NCBI GenBank assembly: GCA_016218025.1
Contig: JACRFD010000038.1
Location: 1 to 64,000, forward strand
DNA from: Ignavibacteriales bacterium
GTDB taxonomy: Bacteria > Bacteroidota > Ignavibacteria > UBA10030 > SZUA-254
Length of the DNA: 64,000 bases
Direction: 5' to 3'
The translations under genes were made by a program, and so were the position numbers. Numbering within the stretch: position 1 is the stretch's first letter; each line of letters opens with the position of its first letter. Below are positions 28,328 through 38,057 of this stretch, one piece after another. Under the pieces are notes generated by a model. That model did no database searches, was not told the origin of the DNA, and saw only the letters and a program-made list of their open reading frames with translations.

Positions 28328-30394
28328 GTGAACCGGCAGTTTGAAAAAATATTAGTGACAGCAGCTCTACCGTATGCAAACGGAAAAATTCATTTAGGTC
28401 ATCTTGCAGGTGCATATCTGCCGGCAGATTTGTATGTGAGGTATCAACGGTTAATTAAACGTGATGTACTTTTTATTTGCGGTTCAGATGAACACGGTGT
28501 TCCGATTACAATTACCGCCGAGCAAGAGAAAACAACACCACAGGCAGTTGTCGATCGGTATCACGAGTTGAATAAAAAAGCATTTGAACAATTCGGGATG
28601 AGTTTCGATAATTATTCCAGAACATCATTACCCTTGCACCATGAGACTGCCAAAGAATTTTTCCTGAAACTTTTCAATGCCGGTATATTAAAAGAAAAAA
28701 AGGAAAAACAACTCTATGATAATAAAGCAGATATGTTTTTGCCTGACCGGTATGTTGAAGGAACCTGCCCTGTTTGTAGTAATCCGGATGCGCGGGGTGA
28801 CCAATGTGAGAAATGCGGGACTTTTCTAAATCCGATAGAACTAAAAAATCCCAGAAGTAAGATTACCGGAGAGACACCGAGTGTTAAAGAAACCACTCAT
28901 CTTTATTTCCCTCTTGGTGATTATCAAAAAAAGCTGGAAGAATATATTTCAGCAGCAGATAAAAGAGACGGTTGGAAAGAAAATGTGCTTCAATATTGCC
29001 GCAGTTGGTTTAAAGAAGGACTGCAGGATAGGGCGGTCACAAGAGACCTCCAATGGGGTGTTAAGGTACCATTATCAAGTTTTGACCGTAAAGTATTATA
29101 TGTTTGGTTCGATGCCGTACTGGGTTATATTTCGTCCACAAAAGAAATATCAAACTTAAAAAAGAAACCGGATATGTGGAAAGAATACTGGCTTAATCCT
29201 TCCACAAAATATGTTGCATTCATCGGGAAAGACAATGTTGTCTTTCACTGCATCGTTTTTCCGGCAATGCTGATGGCATGGAATGAACAAGGGGGCGACC
29301 AGTATATATTACCCGAAAATGTTCCGGCTAATGAATTTCTGAATTTCGAAGGACAGAAATTCTCAAAGAGTAGGGGGTGGGGAATAGACGTGGATGAATT
29401 TTTGGCTGAATTCCCCGCAGATGATTTGAGATATACTCTGACAATGAATTTGCCGGAATCCCGTGATGCAGATTTTTATTGGAAAGATTTCCAAGCACGT
29501 GTGAATAACGAACTGGCAGATATTTTCGGAAATTTTGTGAACCGGACTGTAACATTTGTCCATAAAAATTTTGATGGAAAAGTCCCAGAACAGAATAAAC
29601 TGAGAGCCGAAGATGAACAAATAATTTTCCTTGCAAAAAGATGTGCAGTTAATGCAGGAGAGTTTTTTGAAAAATATAAATTCAGAGATGCCACATTAGA
29701 GGTAATGAACCTTACCCGTGCAGCGAATAAATATTTTAACGATAACGAACCATGGAAAACAATCAAGAGTGATCCTGAACGATGTTCAACCACGCTGAAC
29801 GTTTGCCTTCATCTGGTAAATTGGTTAGCAATCCTATTTGAACCTGTTTTACCATTTACATCAGAAAAAATTTGGAAACTCCTATTTCATACAAATGTAC
29901 CGAATGATGCAGGCTGGGTATCAGTCGGAAAATTTTTGCTTCAATCGGGGAATCCCATCAACCAGCCTGAAATACTTTTTAATAAAATTGAAGATGAAAC
30001 TATTAATAAATTTATTTCACAATTACCGAATCAACAAAATCCTGCTCTAAAGCCGATGACCTTTAAACCTACAGTCTCAATCGAAGATTTTCAAAAATTG
30101 GATTTCAGGATTGCCGAAGTTCTGCAAGCCGAAAAAGTTTCAAAATCTGAAAAACTGTTGAAGCTAAAGGTTAAAATTGGGAGTGATGAACGACAGGTGA
30201 TTGCTGGGATTGCATTACATTATAAGCCGGAGGATTTAGTAGGCAAGAAGATCGTAGTAATTGCAAATTTAGCACCGGCGAAACTGATGGGGCAGGAATC
30301 GCGTGGAATGCTATTAGCCGCTTCCGATGAAGAAGGGCATTTAGCGGTTTTGATTCCGGAGAAAATTGTCCTAGATGGCGGGATAGTGAAATAA
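28328..30394 (+). CDS. metG: Methionyl-tRNA synthetase with C-terminal tRNA-binding domain
   Basis: TAALPYANGKIHLGHLAGAYLPADLY; KFSKSRGWGI (KMSKS region); C-terminal DFRIAEVLQAEKV...VIAGIALHY; GTG start. Confidence 0.96.
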   Translation: MNRQFEKILVTAALPYANGKIHLGHLAGAYLPADLYVRYQRLIKRDVLFICGSDEHGVPITITAEQEKTTPQAVVDRYHELNKKAFEQFGMSFDNYSRTSLPLHHETAKEFFLKLFNAGILKEKKEKQLYDNKADMFLPDRYVEGTCPVCSNPDARGDQCEKCGTFLNPIELKNPRSKITGETPSVKETTHLYFPLGDYQKKLEEYISAADKRDGWKENVLQYCRSWFKEGLQDRAVTRDLQWGVKVPLSSFDRKVLYVWFDAVLGYISSTKEISNLKKKPDMWKEYWLNPSTKYVAFIGKDNVVFHCIVFPAMLMAWNEQGGDQYILPENVPANEFLNFEGQKFSKSRGWGIDVDEFLAEFPADDLRYTLTMNLPESRDADFYWKDFQARVNNELADIFGNFVNRTVTFVHKNFDGKVPEQNKLRAEDEQIIFLAKRCAVNAGEFFEKYKFRDATLEVMNLTRAANKYFNDNEPWKTIKSDPERCSTTLNVCLHLVNWLAILFEPVLPFTSEKIWKLLFHTNVPNDAGWVSVGKFLLQSGNPINQPEILFNKIEDETINKFISQLPNQQNPALKPMTFKPTVSIEDFQKLDFRIAEVLQAEKVSKSEKLLKLKVKIGSDERQVIAGIALHYKPEDLVGKKIVVIANLAPAKLMGQESRGMLLAASDEEGHLAVLIPEKIVLDGGIVK

Positions 30395-30418
30395 ATCAGG
30401 AAAAATATTTGAAAGTTC

Positions 30419-30447
30419 TTGACATTATTAATAATATTTTGTAATAT
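30419..30447 (+). promoter_or_regulatory. Sigma70-type promoter of serine protease 1
   Basis: TTGACA (30419-30424) - 17 nt - TAATAT (30442-30447). Confidence 0.65.
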
Positions 30448-30579
30448 CATAAAGTTTTAATATCGCCCCCCTCAAGGTAGCCCGCATAAATCTACCATGA
30501 ATTGAATACTCTATTTACAATTGAGTAGTTACTCCCATAACCTAATTCACAAATTAATCAATTTATTCATGGAGGGATT

Positions 30580-31704
30580 ATGCATAATCCTTTTTTAAAA
30601 TCCACTTGGTTCGTTGTGGTTATTGTTGCATTAACTATTTTGAATATCTCCGGATGTACTGATGTTCAGGATATTAACGGAAATACAACCTCAACGCAAG
30701 TAACTTCTTTCACAAAGTTAAGCATCGATGATCCTGCCGTTCAAGAAGTGATGGCTGTTCAAAATAAAAATACTTCTGACTTGATGTCGGACAAAAATAT
30801 TATCGGTACTGCAACAGGTATGACTGCAGATGGCCGATTAGCTATTCTTGTTTATCTCAAGGAAGGGTCAACATCTCCTAAGGGTCTTCGTACTTTATCG
30901 TCCATTCCAAAAGAATTGGAAGGAATTCCAGTTGTTGTAGAAGTAACCGGAGAAATAAAAGCAATGGCGGTACTTGATCATCAAGTAAAGCAAACTCCAC
31001 CCATCCAGCTTGGTACATCCGGCGGTTGGAGATATGACCTTGCTAATGGCTATTGCTGTGGTGGAACACTCGGTTCAATGATTCAAAAAAGCGGTGTTCA
31101 ATATGTTCTTAGTAATTACCATGTGTTGATGGCTGATATCGTTGCTGGTGGAAACAGCAGAATTGCTACTGCAGGAGACCCTGTAATTCAACCCGGTTTG
31201 ATTGATGTTGGTTGTGTTGCAACCTCGGCACAAGATGTGGCTACTCTGGTTGGTAATTGGAGTTTACCAAGTTCAAATGTTGATGCGGCTATTGCTCAAG
31301 TTATACCCGGCATGGTTATGACAAATGGTGCTATCCTTGAAGTCGGTACGATCAGTGCCACAACTGTAAATGCATTTATCGGTCAGTTGGTTAAGAAAAG
31401 TGGACGTACCACTGGTTTGACCCGAAGCAGCATTTCAGCGTTAAATACCACTGTCAGCATTACATATGATAATGAATGTGCGGGCGGTACAGCTTTTACA
31501 AAAACTTTTACCGGACAACTTACAGCTAAAAACAAGGCAAGCAAGTTCTTAAATAGCGGTGATTCCGGATCGTTGATGGTTGAAGATATTACAACAAATC
31601 CCAGAGCTATCGGATTGCTTTTTGCAGGCGGTAGCCAAACTGCTATAGCCAACCCGATTGGACAAGTATTGACATATTTCGGCGCTACGATGGTTGGTCA
31701 ATAA
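30580..31704 (+). CDS. Trypsin-like (S1-fold) serine protease lipoprotein, copy 1
   Basis: ISGCTD lipobox; GTLGSMIQKSGVQYVLSNYHVL (His), SSNVDAAIAQV (Asp), FLNSGDSGSLMV (Ser). Confidence 0.85.
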   Translation: MHNPFLKSTWFVVVIVALTILNISGCTDVQDINGNTTSTQVTSFTKLSIDDPAVQEVMAVQNKNTSDLMSDKNIIGTATGMTADGRLAILVYLKEGSTSPKGLRTLSSIPKELEGIPVVVEVTGEIKAMAVLDHQVKQTPPIQLGTSGGWRYDLANGYCCGGTLGSMIQKSGVQYVLSNYHVLMADIVAGGNSRIATAGDPVIQPGLIDVGCVATSAQDVATLVGNWSLPSSNVDAAIAQVIPGMVMTNGAILEVGTISATTVNAFIGQLVKKSGRTTGLTRSSISALNTTVSITYDNECAGGTAFTKTFTGQLTAKNKASKFLNSGDSGSLMVEDITTNPRAIGLLFAGGSQTAIANPIGQVLTYFGATMVGQ

Positions 31705-31728
31705 TTTTAACCTACCTGATCCCACTAA

Positions 31729-31762
31729 CACCTACCCCGATCCCTGGGGTGGGTGTTTTTAT
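31729..31762 (+). terminator. Rho-independent terminator
   Basis: CACCTACCCC-gatccct-GGGGTGGGTG followed by TTTTT. Confidence 0.75.
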
Positions 31763-31808
31763 TTATACAATTTATTTTGAAAAAATAAGGTAAAAGTAAA
31801 GATTTTAC

Positions 31809-31837
31809 TTGACAAAGGGCAAAATATTTTGTATTCT
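31809..31837 (+). promoter_or_regulatory. Sigma70-type promoter of serine protease 2
   Basis: TTGACA (31809-31814) - 17 nt - TATTCT (31832-31837); spacer shares AATATTTTG with the promoter of copy 1. Confidence 0.65.
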
Positions 31838-31987
31838 TTTGATTAAACATCCTACATGTTTGGGACATTTAAAATAGATGTCCCTTGTGCCCGCGTGGGG
31901 TGAAATTTTTAGAAATACGTGTAATAGTTATCTATTAATATTTTTCACCTAATTCACATTATCTAAAAACCAAACATGGAGGTTTAT

Positions 31988-33100
31988 ATGATTAAACCTT
32001 TTGTAAAACTAGTTCTTTTCCTTATCACCGCATCTGCTATAATTTATTTGACAGGATGCGAACTCAATAAGACGAACGTAAATGATGCTTCAACTCAAGT
32101 AACCTCATTTACAAAAATGTCTGTTGATGATCCTGCCGTTCAAGGGGTGATGGCAATACAAAACAAGCATACCACTAATCTCATGGCAGATAATAACATC
32201 GCAGGGACCGCTACCGGATTAACCGAAGATGGCCGTCTTGCCGTATTAGTATTTTTAAAAAATGGTCCTTCAAGTCCAAAAGGTGCCAGAAGTCTTTCGG
32301 CAATACCGAAAAGTCTTGATGGTGTCCCGGTGGTGATTGAAGTAACCGGTGAGTTTAAGGCTATGGCGGCACATACTGCAAAACAGACTCCGCCAATTCA
32401 GCTTGGAACATCCGGCGGCTGGAGATACGATCTGGCAAATGGTTATTGCTGCGGTGGAACACTTGGTTCATTAATAACGAAGAACGGAGTACAGTATATC
32501 CTAAGTAATTACCACGTTCTTTGGGCTGATATCGTATCAGGTGGTAACAGCAGAGTAGCAACAGCAGGCGATCCGGTTATTCAACCCGGATTAATTGATG
32601 TTAGTTGCAATGCAGCAAATGCTCAGAACGTTGCAACACTTTCTGGGTCCGGAAGTCTACCGGGCGCGAATGTTGATGCAGGTTATGCTCAAGTAATTTC
32701 CGGAATGGTTGCCACGAATGGTGCTATTTTAGAAATTGGAACTATCTCTGCTACAACAGTTTCAGCAACCGTTGGACAGTTAGTTAAGAAAAGCGGTCGT
32801 ACAACAGGATTAACCAGAAGTTCAGTGAGTGGTCTTAATGCCACTATCAGCATAGCATATGATAATGAATGTGCCGGCGGCGCTGCGTTTACGAAAACGT
32901 TCACCGGACAAATAGTGATTAAGAATAGAAACAGTAAATTCTTGAATAGCGGTGATTCAGGTTCATTGATGGTCCAAGATATTACCACGAATCCTAAAGC
33001 TATCGGTTTACTGTATGCCGGAAGTTCAACAACTGCTATTGCCAATCCAATTAATTCTGTTCTCAGTTGGGCTGGTAATGCTACTATGGTAGGTCAATAA
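31988..33100 (+). CDS. Trypsin-like (S1-fold) serine protease lipoprotein, copy 2 (tandem paralogue)
   Basis: Near co-linear with copy 1: LGTSGGWRYDLANGYCCGGTLGS, LSNYHVL, GANVDAGYAQV, NSGDSGSLMV; GGAGG ribosome-binding site precedes ATG at 31988. Confidence 0.85.
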   Translation: MIKPFVKLVLFLITASAIIYLTGCELNKTNVNDASTQVTSFTKMSVDDPAVQGVMAIQNKHTTNLMADNNIAGTATGLTEDGRLAVLVFLKNGPSSPKGARSLSAIPKSLDGVPVVIEVTGEFKAMAAHTAKQTPPIQLGTSGGWRYDLANGYCCGGTLGSLITKNGVQYILSNYHVLWADIVSGGNSRVATAGDPVIQPGLIDVSCNAANAQNVATLSGSGSLPGANVDAGYAQVISGMVATNGAILEIGTISATTVSATVGQLVKKSGRTTGLTRSSVSGLNATISIAYDNECAGGAAFTKTFTGQIVIKNRNSKFLNSGDSGSLMVQDITTNPKAIGLLYAGSSTTAIANPINSVLSWAGNATMVGQ

Positions 33101-33129
33101 TATATCTATAAACATAAATAAATAATTAT

Positions 33130-33170
33130 CACCCGCCCCGAATGGTTAACCAGGGCGGGTGTTTTATTTT
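33130..33170 (+). terminator. Rho-independent terminator
   Basis: CACCCGCCC ... GGGCGGGTG followed by TTTTATTTT. Confidence 0.75.
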
Positions 33171-33521
33171 ATGGCAAAAAAAACAAATAACTGGTTATTT
33201 GTCAATTGTCGGTTTCCATTTATGGCTATATTATCAGTGTTTATCATTTTATCATTGAATTGTGACAGATCAAAAGATATGAATAATAAATACGACGGTA
33301 GTAGAAATATGGATATAAATCTTGTAAAAGAAAAATATGTCGATGCTCTGATGAAAATCCCGGGAGTGGTAGGAGTTTATGTCGGTGAGACTGAGGAAAA
33401 ATATCCGTGTATCAAGGTTATGATTAGAGAGGAAACCGATTCTACAAAAAAATATATTCCAAAAGAGCTTGAAGGATTTCCAGTAATAATTGAAGTAACG
33501 GGTGAAATTAAACCGATGTAG
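33171..33521 (+). CDS. Small lipoprotein resembling only the N-terminal (pro-)domain of the two upstream serine proteases
   Basis: IPKELEGFPVIIEVTGEIKPM matches IPKELEGIPVVVEVTGEIKAM of copy 1; lacks the protease domain. Confidence 0.7.
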   Translation: MAKKTNNWLFVNCRFPFMAILSVFIILSLNCDRSKDMNNKYDGSRNMDINLVKEKYVDALMKIPGVVGVYVGETEEKYPCIKVMIREETDSTKKYIPKELEGFPVIIEVTGEIKPM

Positions 33522-33539
33522 TTATGAATTGAATTATCT

Positions 33540-34520
33540 TTAAGGTAAATAATCTTTCGGAACTCGCCAGCTAGCCTGTTGTAAGCGTTCAATAACCAAA
33601 CGCGATAATTGCTTATCATCAGTTAATATAATCCCATCTCCATTCTCCGATGTAAAACGATTATCCCACGCGTGAACCTTTTGATAATCATTCCCATATC
33701 TCCAATAAGGGTCATATCTATCATTACGTGTCAAATCGCGGATAAGATCATTGTGCGGAGTATTTGATGACATAATAACTATGCTACCGAAAACGTCCGG
33801 CGGTTCAACTATCGGATATACATATACTTCATTAAATACTTGTTTTAGGGTTGCAGATAATGTTTTGACAATATCATCCTTCCATCCAGTAGATTCAAAT
33901 GCAATCGCGAATATTCCTTCTTTTGTAAGTCGTTGGGATGAAAGTTTAAAAAATTCTTTTGTCATCTGATCTCTCGGATATCCACCCTGGCTAATGCAAT
34001 CAACAAGAATTACATCATAAGTCGAGTCTGCTTCCTCAAGATATTTTCTACCATTCAAATCGGACAATTGAATTTTGGCTCTGTTGAAACCGAAGAAAGT
34101 TTGGTCGATATTAAGAAGGGCAGAATCGGGATCTGCGACTTCAACTTTCCATCCTTTAGCGGAATAACTCCGAGCAAGCGATCCGCTTCCTAACCCAGAT
34201 AAAAACATTTTACCGGGATTAATAAACAAATGCATTGGCAGTTCCATAACTGCAGCGTACCGTGTAAATGACTGTAAATCAGTTGGATCAATGAATTGTT
34301 TTGGTTGACCATTAACAAGAAGATATCTACCGTCATCTTTTTCGAGAACCTGATACTTATCAAATGCCTGATCTCCAATTCTAACCGGAATTGTAGCGCT
34401 GAAAAGATAGACAAATGATATGATTGCAAGGATTACCAGCGCGAAGAAACCAATCGTGTAGAGATATTTATTAGAAGCAGTTTGCCCTGTCGATTGAACT
34501 GAAGCATTTTTGTTATCCAT
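33540..34520 (-). CDS. Spermidine synthase-like (class I SAM fold) membrane-anchored protein
   Basis: One N-terminal TM; MFLSGLGSGSLARSYSAKGWKVEVADPDSALLNI; DVILVDCISQGGYP; LTDDKQL. Confidence 0.75.
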   Translation of the reverse strand: MDNKNASVQSTGQTASNKYLYTIGFFALVILAIISFVYLFSATIPVRIGDQAFDKYQVLEKDDGRYLLVNGQPKQFIDPTDLQSFTRYAAVMELPMHLFINPGKMFLSGLGSGSLARSYSAKGWKVEVADPDSALLNIDQTFFGFNRAKIQLSDLNGRKYLEEADSTYDVILVDCISQGGYPRDQMTKEFFKLSSQRLTKEGIFAIAFESTGWKDDIVKTLSATLKQVFNEVYVYPIVEPPDVFGSIVIMSSNTPHNDLIRDLTRNDRYDPYWRYGNDYQKVHAWDNRFTSENGDGIILTDDKQLSRLVIERLQQASWRVPKDYLP

Positions 34521-34750
34521 TGATCACCTTGAAATATTCTTATAAAGCATGGTGGAATTCCAATAATATAATAAAAACTTTGGAAAGGAGCGAAAATCAA
34601 GCATAGGTTTAACAAATAATCATTGATTATAACGTTAAACCGATTTGAATCTACACTCACCATTTTGTATATTCAAGCATTCAAAAGTTGGTATTATTTT
34701 TAATCATTTATCCTTGAGAATTTTCAGAAAATACACGTAGGAGTACTTCC

Positions 34751-36256
34751 ATGATTCACTTCAAAGAAAGCATGTTAAAACTTATCACCGAAACATCATC
34801 CAATCTTCCTCCGGATGTACGCAGAGCAATAGGAAAATCTATTGATAATGAAACACCAAAAACGCAGGCGTCGTTGGCTCTCCAAACCGTGGCAATCAAT
34901 ATTGATATGGCGGCAGATGGTGTCGCTCCAATTTGTCAGGATACTGGTATGCCAACGTTCGAGATTAAAACGCCGGCGGGGACTAATCAAATAAAAATGA
35001 AGAAAGACATTGAGGAAGCAATTGCTGAAGCAACAAAGCAGGGTAAATTGCGTCCGAACTCTGTCGATTCATTAACCGGGAAAAACAGCGGAAATAATTT
35101 GGGACCCGGTACACCGGTCATACATTTTGAACAATGGGAAAAAGATGAAATAGAGGTTCGATTACTTCTTAAGGGCGGTGGATGTGAAAATATGAATGCC
35201 CAATATTCACTTCCCGCAGCTCTTGATCATTTAGGCAGAGCCGACAGAAATATTGATGGCGTAAAAAAATGTATCCTCCATGCAATCTGGAAGGCACAAG
35301 GTTACGGATGTTCAATTGGTGCGATTGGAGTTGGTATTGGTGGTGATAGGACGTCTGGTTATTCTCTTGCAAAAAATCAACTTTTCAGAAGTCTGGATGA
35401 CATAAATCCAAATCCTGAACTTGCTAATCTTGAAATGACAATTGTTGAACAAGCGAATAAACTCGGCATTGGCACAATGGGCTTTGGCGGTAAATCTACT
35501 TTGATCGGGTGCAAAATTGGTGCATACAACCGTTTGCCGGCAAGCTTCTTCGTCTCAGTTGCGTATGATTGCTGGGCATTTCGGCGGCTTGGCGTTGTTA
35601 TAGATTCGGCCGGGAAAATTAATCGATGGCTTTACAAAGATGATAGTCCGACCATAAAAATGGCAAAGGCAGAATCGTTGCCATTGACCGGCAGGGAAAT
35701 TTCACTTACAACTCCGCTCTCAGTAACACAAGTACGTGCATTAAAAGTTGGTGATGTTGTATTGTTAAACGGTGAAATGCATACCGGACGTGATTCATTA
35801 CATCACCATCTAATGAGCCACGATTCACCTGTTGATCTAAAAGGTGGGATAATCTATCATTGTGGACCTGTTGCATTAAAGAAGGAAGATAAATGGTTTA
35901 TGAATGCTGCAGGACCAACGACAAGCATTCGGGAAGAGCCGTATCAGGGCGATGTAATTAAGAAATTCGGATTGCGAGGTGTAATTGGAAAAGGTGGGAT
36001 GGGACCGAAAACTTTAGCTGCACTGAAAGAATTTGGCGCTGTTTATTTTCATGCTATTGGCGGCGCGGCACAATATTATTCCAAATGTATAACCGAAGTT
36101 ACAGGTGTTGACTTGATGGAATTCGGCGTACCTGAAGCGATGTGGCATTTGAAGGTAAAAGATTTCCCTGTGATTGTAACGATGGATGCTCATGGCAACA
36201 GTTTACATGCTGAGATCGAAAAAACTTCTGCGTCTGAATTAGCAAAAAATGCTTAA
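34751..36256 (+). CDS. Class I (Fe-S) fumarate hydratase, alpha and beta domains fused
   Basis: PICQDTGMPTFEIKTP; GGGCENMNAQYSLP; GGDRTSGYSLAKNQLFR; YHCGPVALK; GKGGMGPKTLAALKEFGAVYFHAIGGAA. Confidence 0.92.
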   Translation: MIHFKESMLKLITETSSNLPPDVRRAIGKSIDNETPKTQASLALQTVAINIDMAADGVAPICQDTGMPTFEIKTPAGTNQIKMKKDIEEAIAEATKQGKLRPNSVDSLTGKNSGNNLGPGTPVIHFEQWEKDEIEVRLLLKGGGCENMNAQYSLPAALDHLGRADRNIDGVKKCILHAIWKAQGYGCSIGAIGVGIGGDRTSGYSLAKNQLFRSLDDINPNPELANLEMTIVEQANKLGIGTMGFGGKSTLIGCKIGAYNRLPASFFVSVAYDCWAFRRLGVVIDSAGKINRWLYKDDSPTIKMAKAESLPLTGREISLTTPLSVTQVRALKVGDVVLLNGEMHTGRDSLHHHLMSHDSPVDLKGGIIYHCGPVALKKEDKWFMNAAGPTTSIREEPYQGDVIKKFGLRGVIGKGGMGPKTLAALKEFGAVYFHAIGGAAQYYSKCITEVTGVDLMEFGVPEAMWHLKVKDFPVIVTMDAHGNSLHAEIEKTSASELAKNA

Positions 36257-36293
36257 ACTTTTTAGATAGGAAAATATTTGAAAAGGAAGATAT

Positions 36294-36539
36294 ATGGAAG
36301 AGTCAAGATTAGTGCTCATAAAAAATTTTCCAAACCGTTTGTTCGCTGAGCAGGCACAACAGACACTTGAAGCCGAAGGAATTCATTCGATGATTAATGC
36401 CCAAGATTTTGGATTTCCGGGTGCGGCAGCAGGTGGAGGTTTAGATATATTCAGCGGTCAAGGAGTGGATTTGTATGTTGATCAGGAAAATGCAAAGATG
36501 GCTGAGGAGATTGTCAGGGAAATTTACAACGGAATTTGA
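36294..36539 (+). CDS. DUF2007-like putative signal transducing protein
   Basis: RLVLIKNFPNRLFAEQAQQTLEAEGIHSMINAQD...VDLYVDQENAKMAEEIV. Confidence 0.78.
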   Translation: MEESRLVLIKNFPNRLFAEQAQQTLEAEGIHSMINAQDFGFPGAAAGGGLDIFSGQGVDLYVDQENAKMAEEIVREIYNGI

Positions 36540-36557
36540 TATTTCACAGGAAATAAT

Positions 36558-37700
36558 ATGAAATATGTTTTAGCATTGATAGGGATAATATCTATGATGC
36601 TGCTATCCACATGTAATGGCTCGGAGGTGAAAATAACTATCCGGGTTATTATGCCTTCGGTTACACCCCCGAATTCACAACTTTTTATTTCCGGTAATCA
36701 TCCTAAAGTCGGAGACTGGAATCCTGGAATTATCAAGTTGGTAAAACAATCAGATTCACTTTGGGAGATAACTCTTGATATGCCAAAGAAGTTTTATTTC
36801 GAGTTCAAAATTACACGCGGTTCATGGGCTACTCAGGCTATTTACACTGCCGGAGAAATTCCACCGAATAATTCTTTCTTTGTAAACGAAGATACTATTA
36901 TAACGGTTACTCCTTCGAGCTGGCAAGATCTCAATTTCAAATTTTCCGGCGGGATAATAGGAACGGTTAAGTATCATAAGGAGTTGAAAGGAGAGGGATT
37001 AAATTATTCTCGTGATCTGATCGTTTGGCTGCCGCCATCTTATGATAAAGACACAACCAAGCGATATCCGGTTTTATACATGCACGATGGCCAAAATGTT
37101 TTTGATCCTGCAACTTCTTTCATCGGTTACGACTGGCATGTTGATGAGGTAGCCGACAGCCTTATTAGATCTGGAAAAATTAAAGAAATAATAGTTGTGG
37201 GCGTTTATAATACTCCGGATCGTGGTGATGAATACGGCGACACTAAACTTGGACGAGCATACATGAAATTTCTTATTGAAAAAGTAAAACCACTAATAGA
37301 TATTGCTTATCGTACTCTTCCCGATCGCGCGAATACATCGACTATGGGCTCGTCGATGGGTGGTTTAATTTCATTTCTATTAGCTTGGAACTATGATTCT
37401 GTGTTTTCTCAGGCTGGATGTCTTTCGCCGGTATTTCGGGAAAGCTTAACACGCGCAGTTGAGAACTATCCCGGTCCTGATAAAAATATTCGATTATATA
37501 TTGATAATGGCGGTGTCGGATTAGAAAAAGAGCTTGAGCCGGGATGCGATAATATGCTGAAGTCATTACACTCGATTGGTTTTTCGGATGAAAATAATCT
37601 GGAATGGTTTTTAGATGCAAACGCAGAACATAATGAGCGTGCGTGGTCTAACCGTGTTTGGAGACCGCTAACATTCATGTTTGGAATAAAAAATAATTGA
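36558..37700 (+). CDS. Esterase (EsterD/Fes-type alpha-beta hydrolase) with N-terminal CBM20-like starch-binding domain
   Basis: LFISGNHPKVGDWNPGIIKL (CBM20-like); YPVLYMHDGQNVFDP, TSTMGSSMGGLISFLLAW. Confidence 0.85.
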   Translation: MKYVLALIGIISMMLLSTCNGSEVKITIRVIMPSVTPPNSQLFISGNHPKVGDWNPGIIKLVKQSDSLWEITLDMPKKFYFEFKITRGSWATQAIYTAGEIPPNNSFFVNEDTIITVTPSSWQDLNFKFSGGIIGTVKYHKELKGEGLNYSRDLIVWLPPSYDKDTTKRYPVLYMHDGQNVFDPATSFIGYDWHVDEVADSLIRSGKIKEIIVVGVYNTPDRGDEYGDTKLGRAYMKFLIEKVKPLIDIAYRTLPDRANTSTMGSSMGGLISFLLAWNYDSVFSQAGCLSPVFRESLTRAVENYPGPDKNIRLYIDNGGVGLEKELEPGCDNMLKSLHSIGFSDENNLEWFLDANAEHNERAWSNRVWRPLTFMFGIKNN

Positions 37701-37715
37701 CCTATCTTGTGCGGA

Positions 37716-38057
37716 ATGAGATTAAAAACAACAGGGAGGTATCAAATCATCTTGGAGAATGTTCGTCAAATTCCGAAAGGTAAGGTCGCAACTTACGGTG
37801 ATATTGCGCGGTTGTCTGGTTTTTTGAATTGCGCACGTTTAGTAGGCTATGCATTAAATTCACTCCCCGATGAATCAACTATCCCGTGGCATAGGGTAGT
37901 GAATTCGCAGGGTAAAATATCTTTTCCAAAATATTCAACCGCTTACAAAACGCAACAAAGAATATTAAAGAAGGAAGGAATAATATTTGAAAGTGAAAGA
38001 ATTGACCTCAAAAAATATGGGTGGCTTCAATTTAACAGATTTAAAATCAAAAGATGA
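37716..38057 (+). CDS. MGMT-family alkyltransferase-like (ATL) protein
   Basis: VRQIPKGKVATYGDIARLSG..ARLVGYALNSLP...IPWHRVVNSQGKIS; PWHRV in place of PCHRV. Confidence 0.88.
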   Translation: MRLKTTGRYQIILENVRQIPKGKVATYGDIARLSGFLNCARLVGYALNSLPDESTIPWHRVVNSQGKISFPKYSTAYKTQQRILKKEGIIFESERIDLKKYGWLQFNRFKIKR

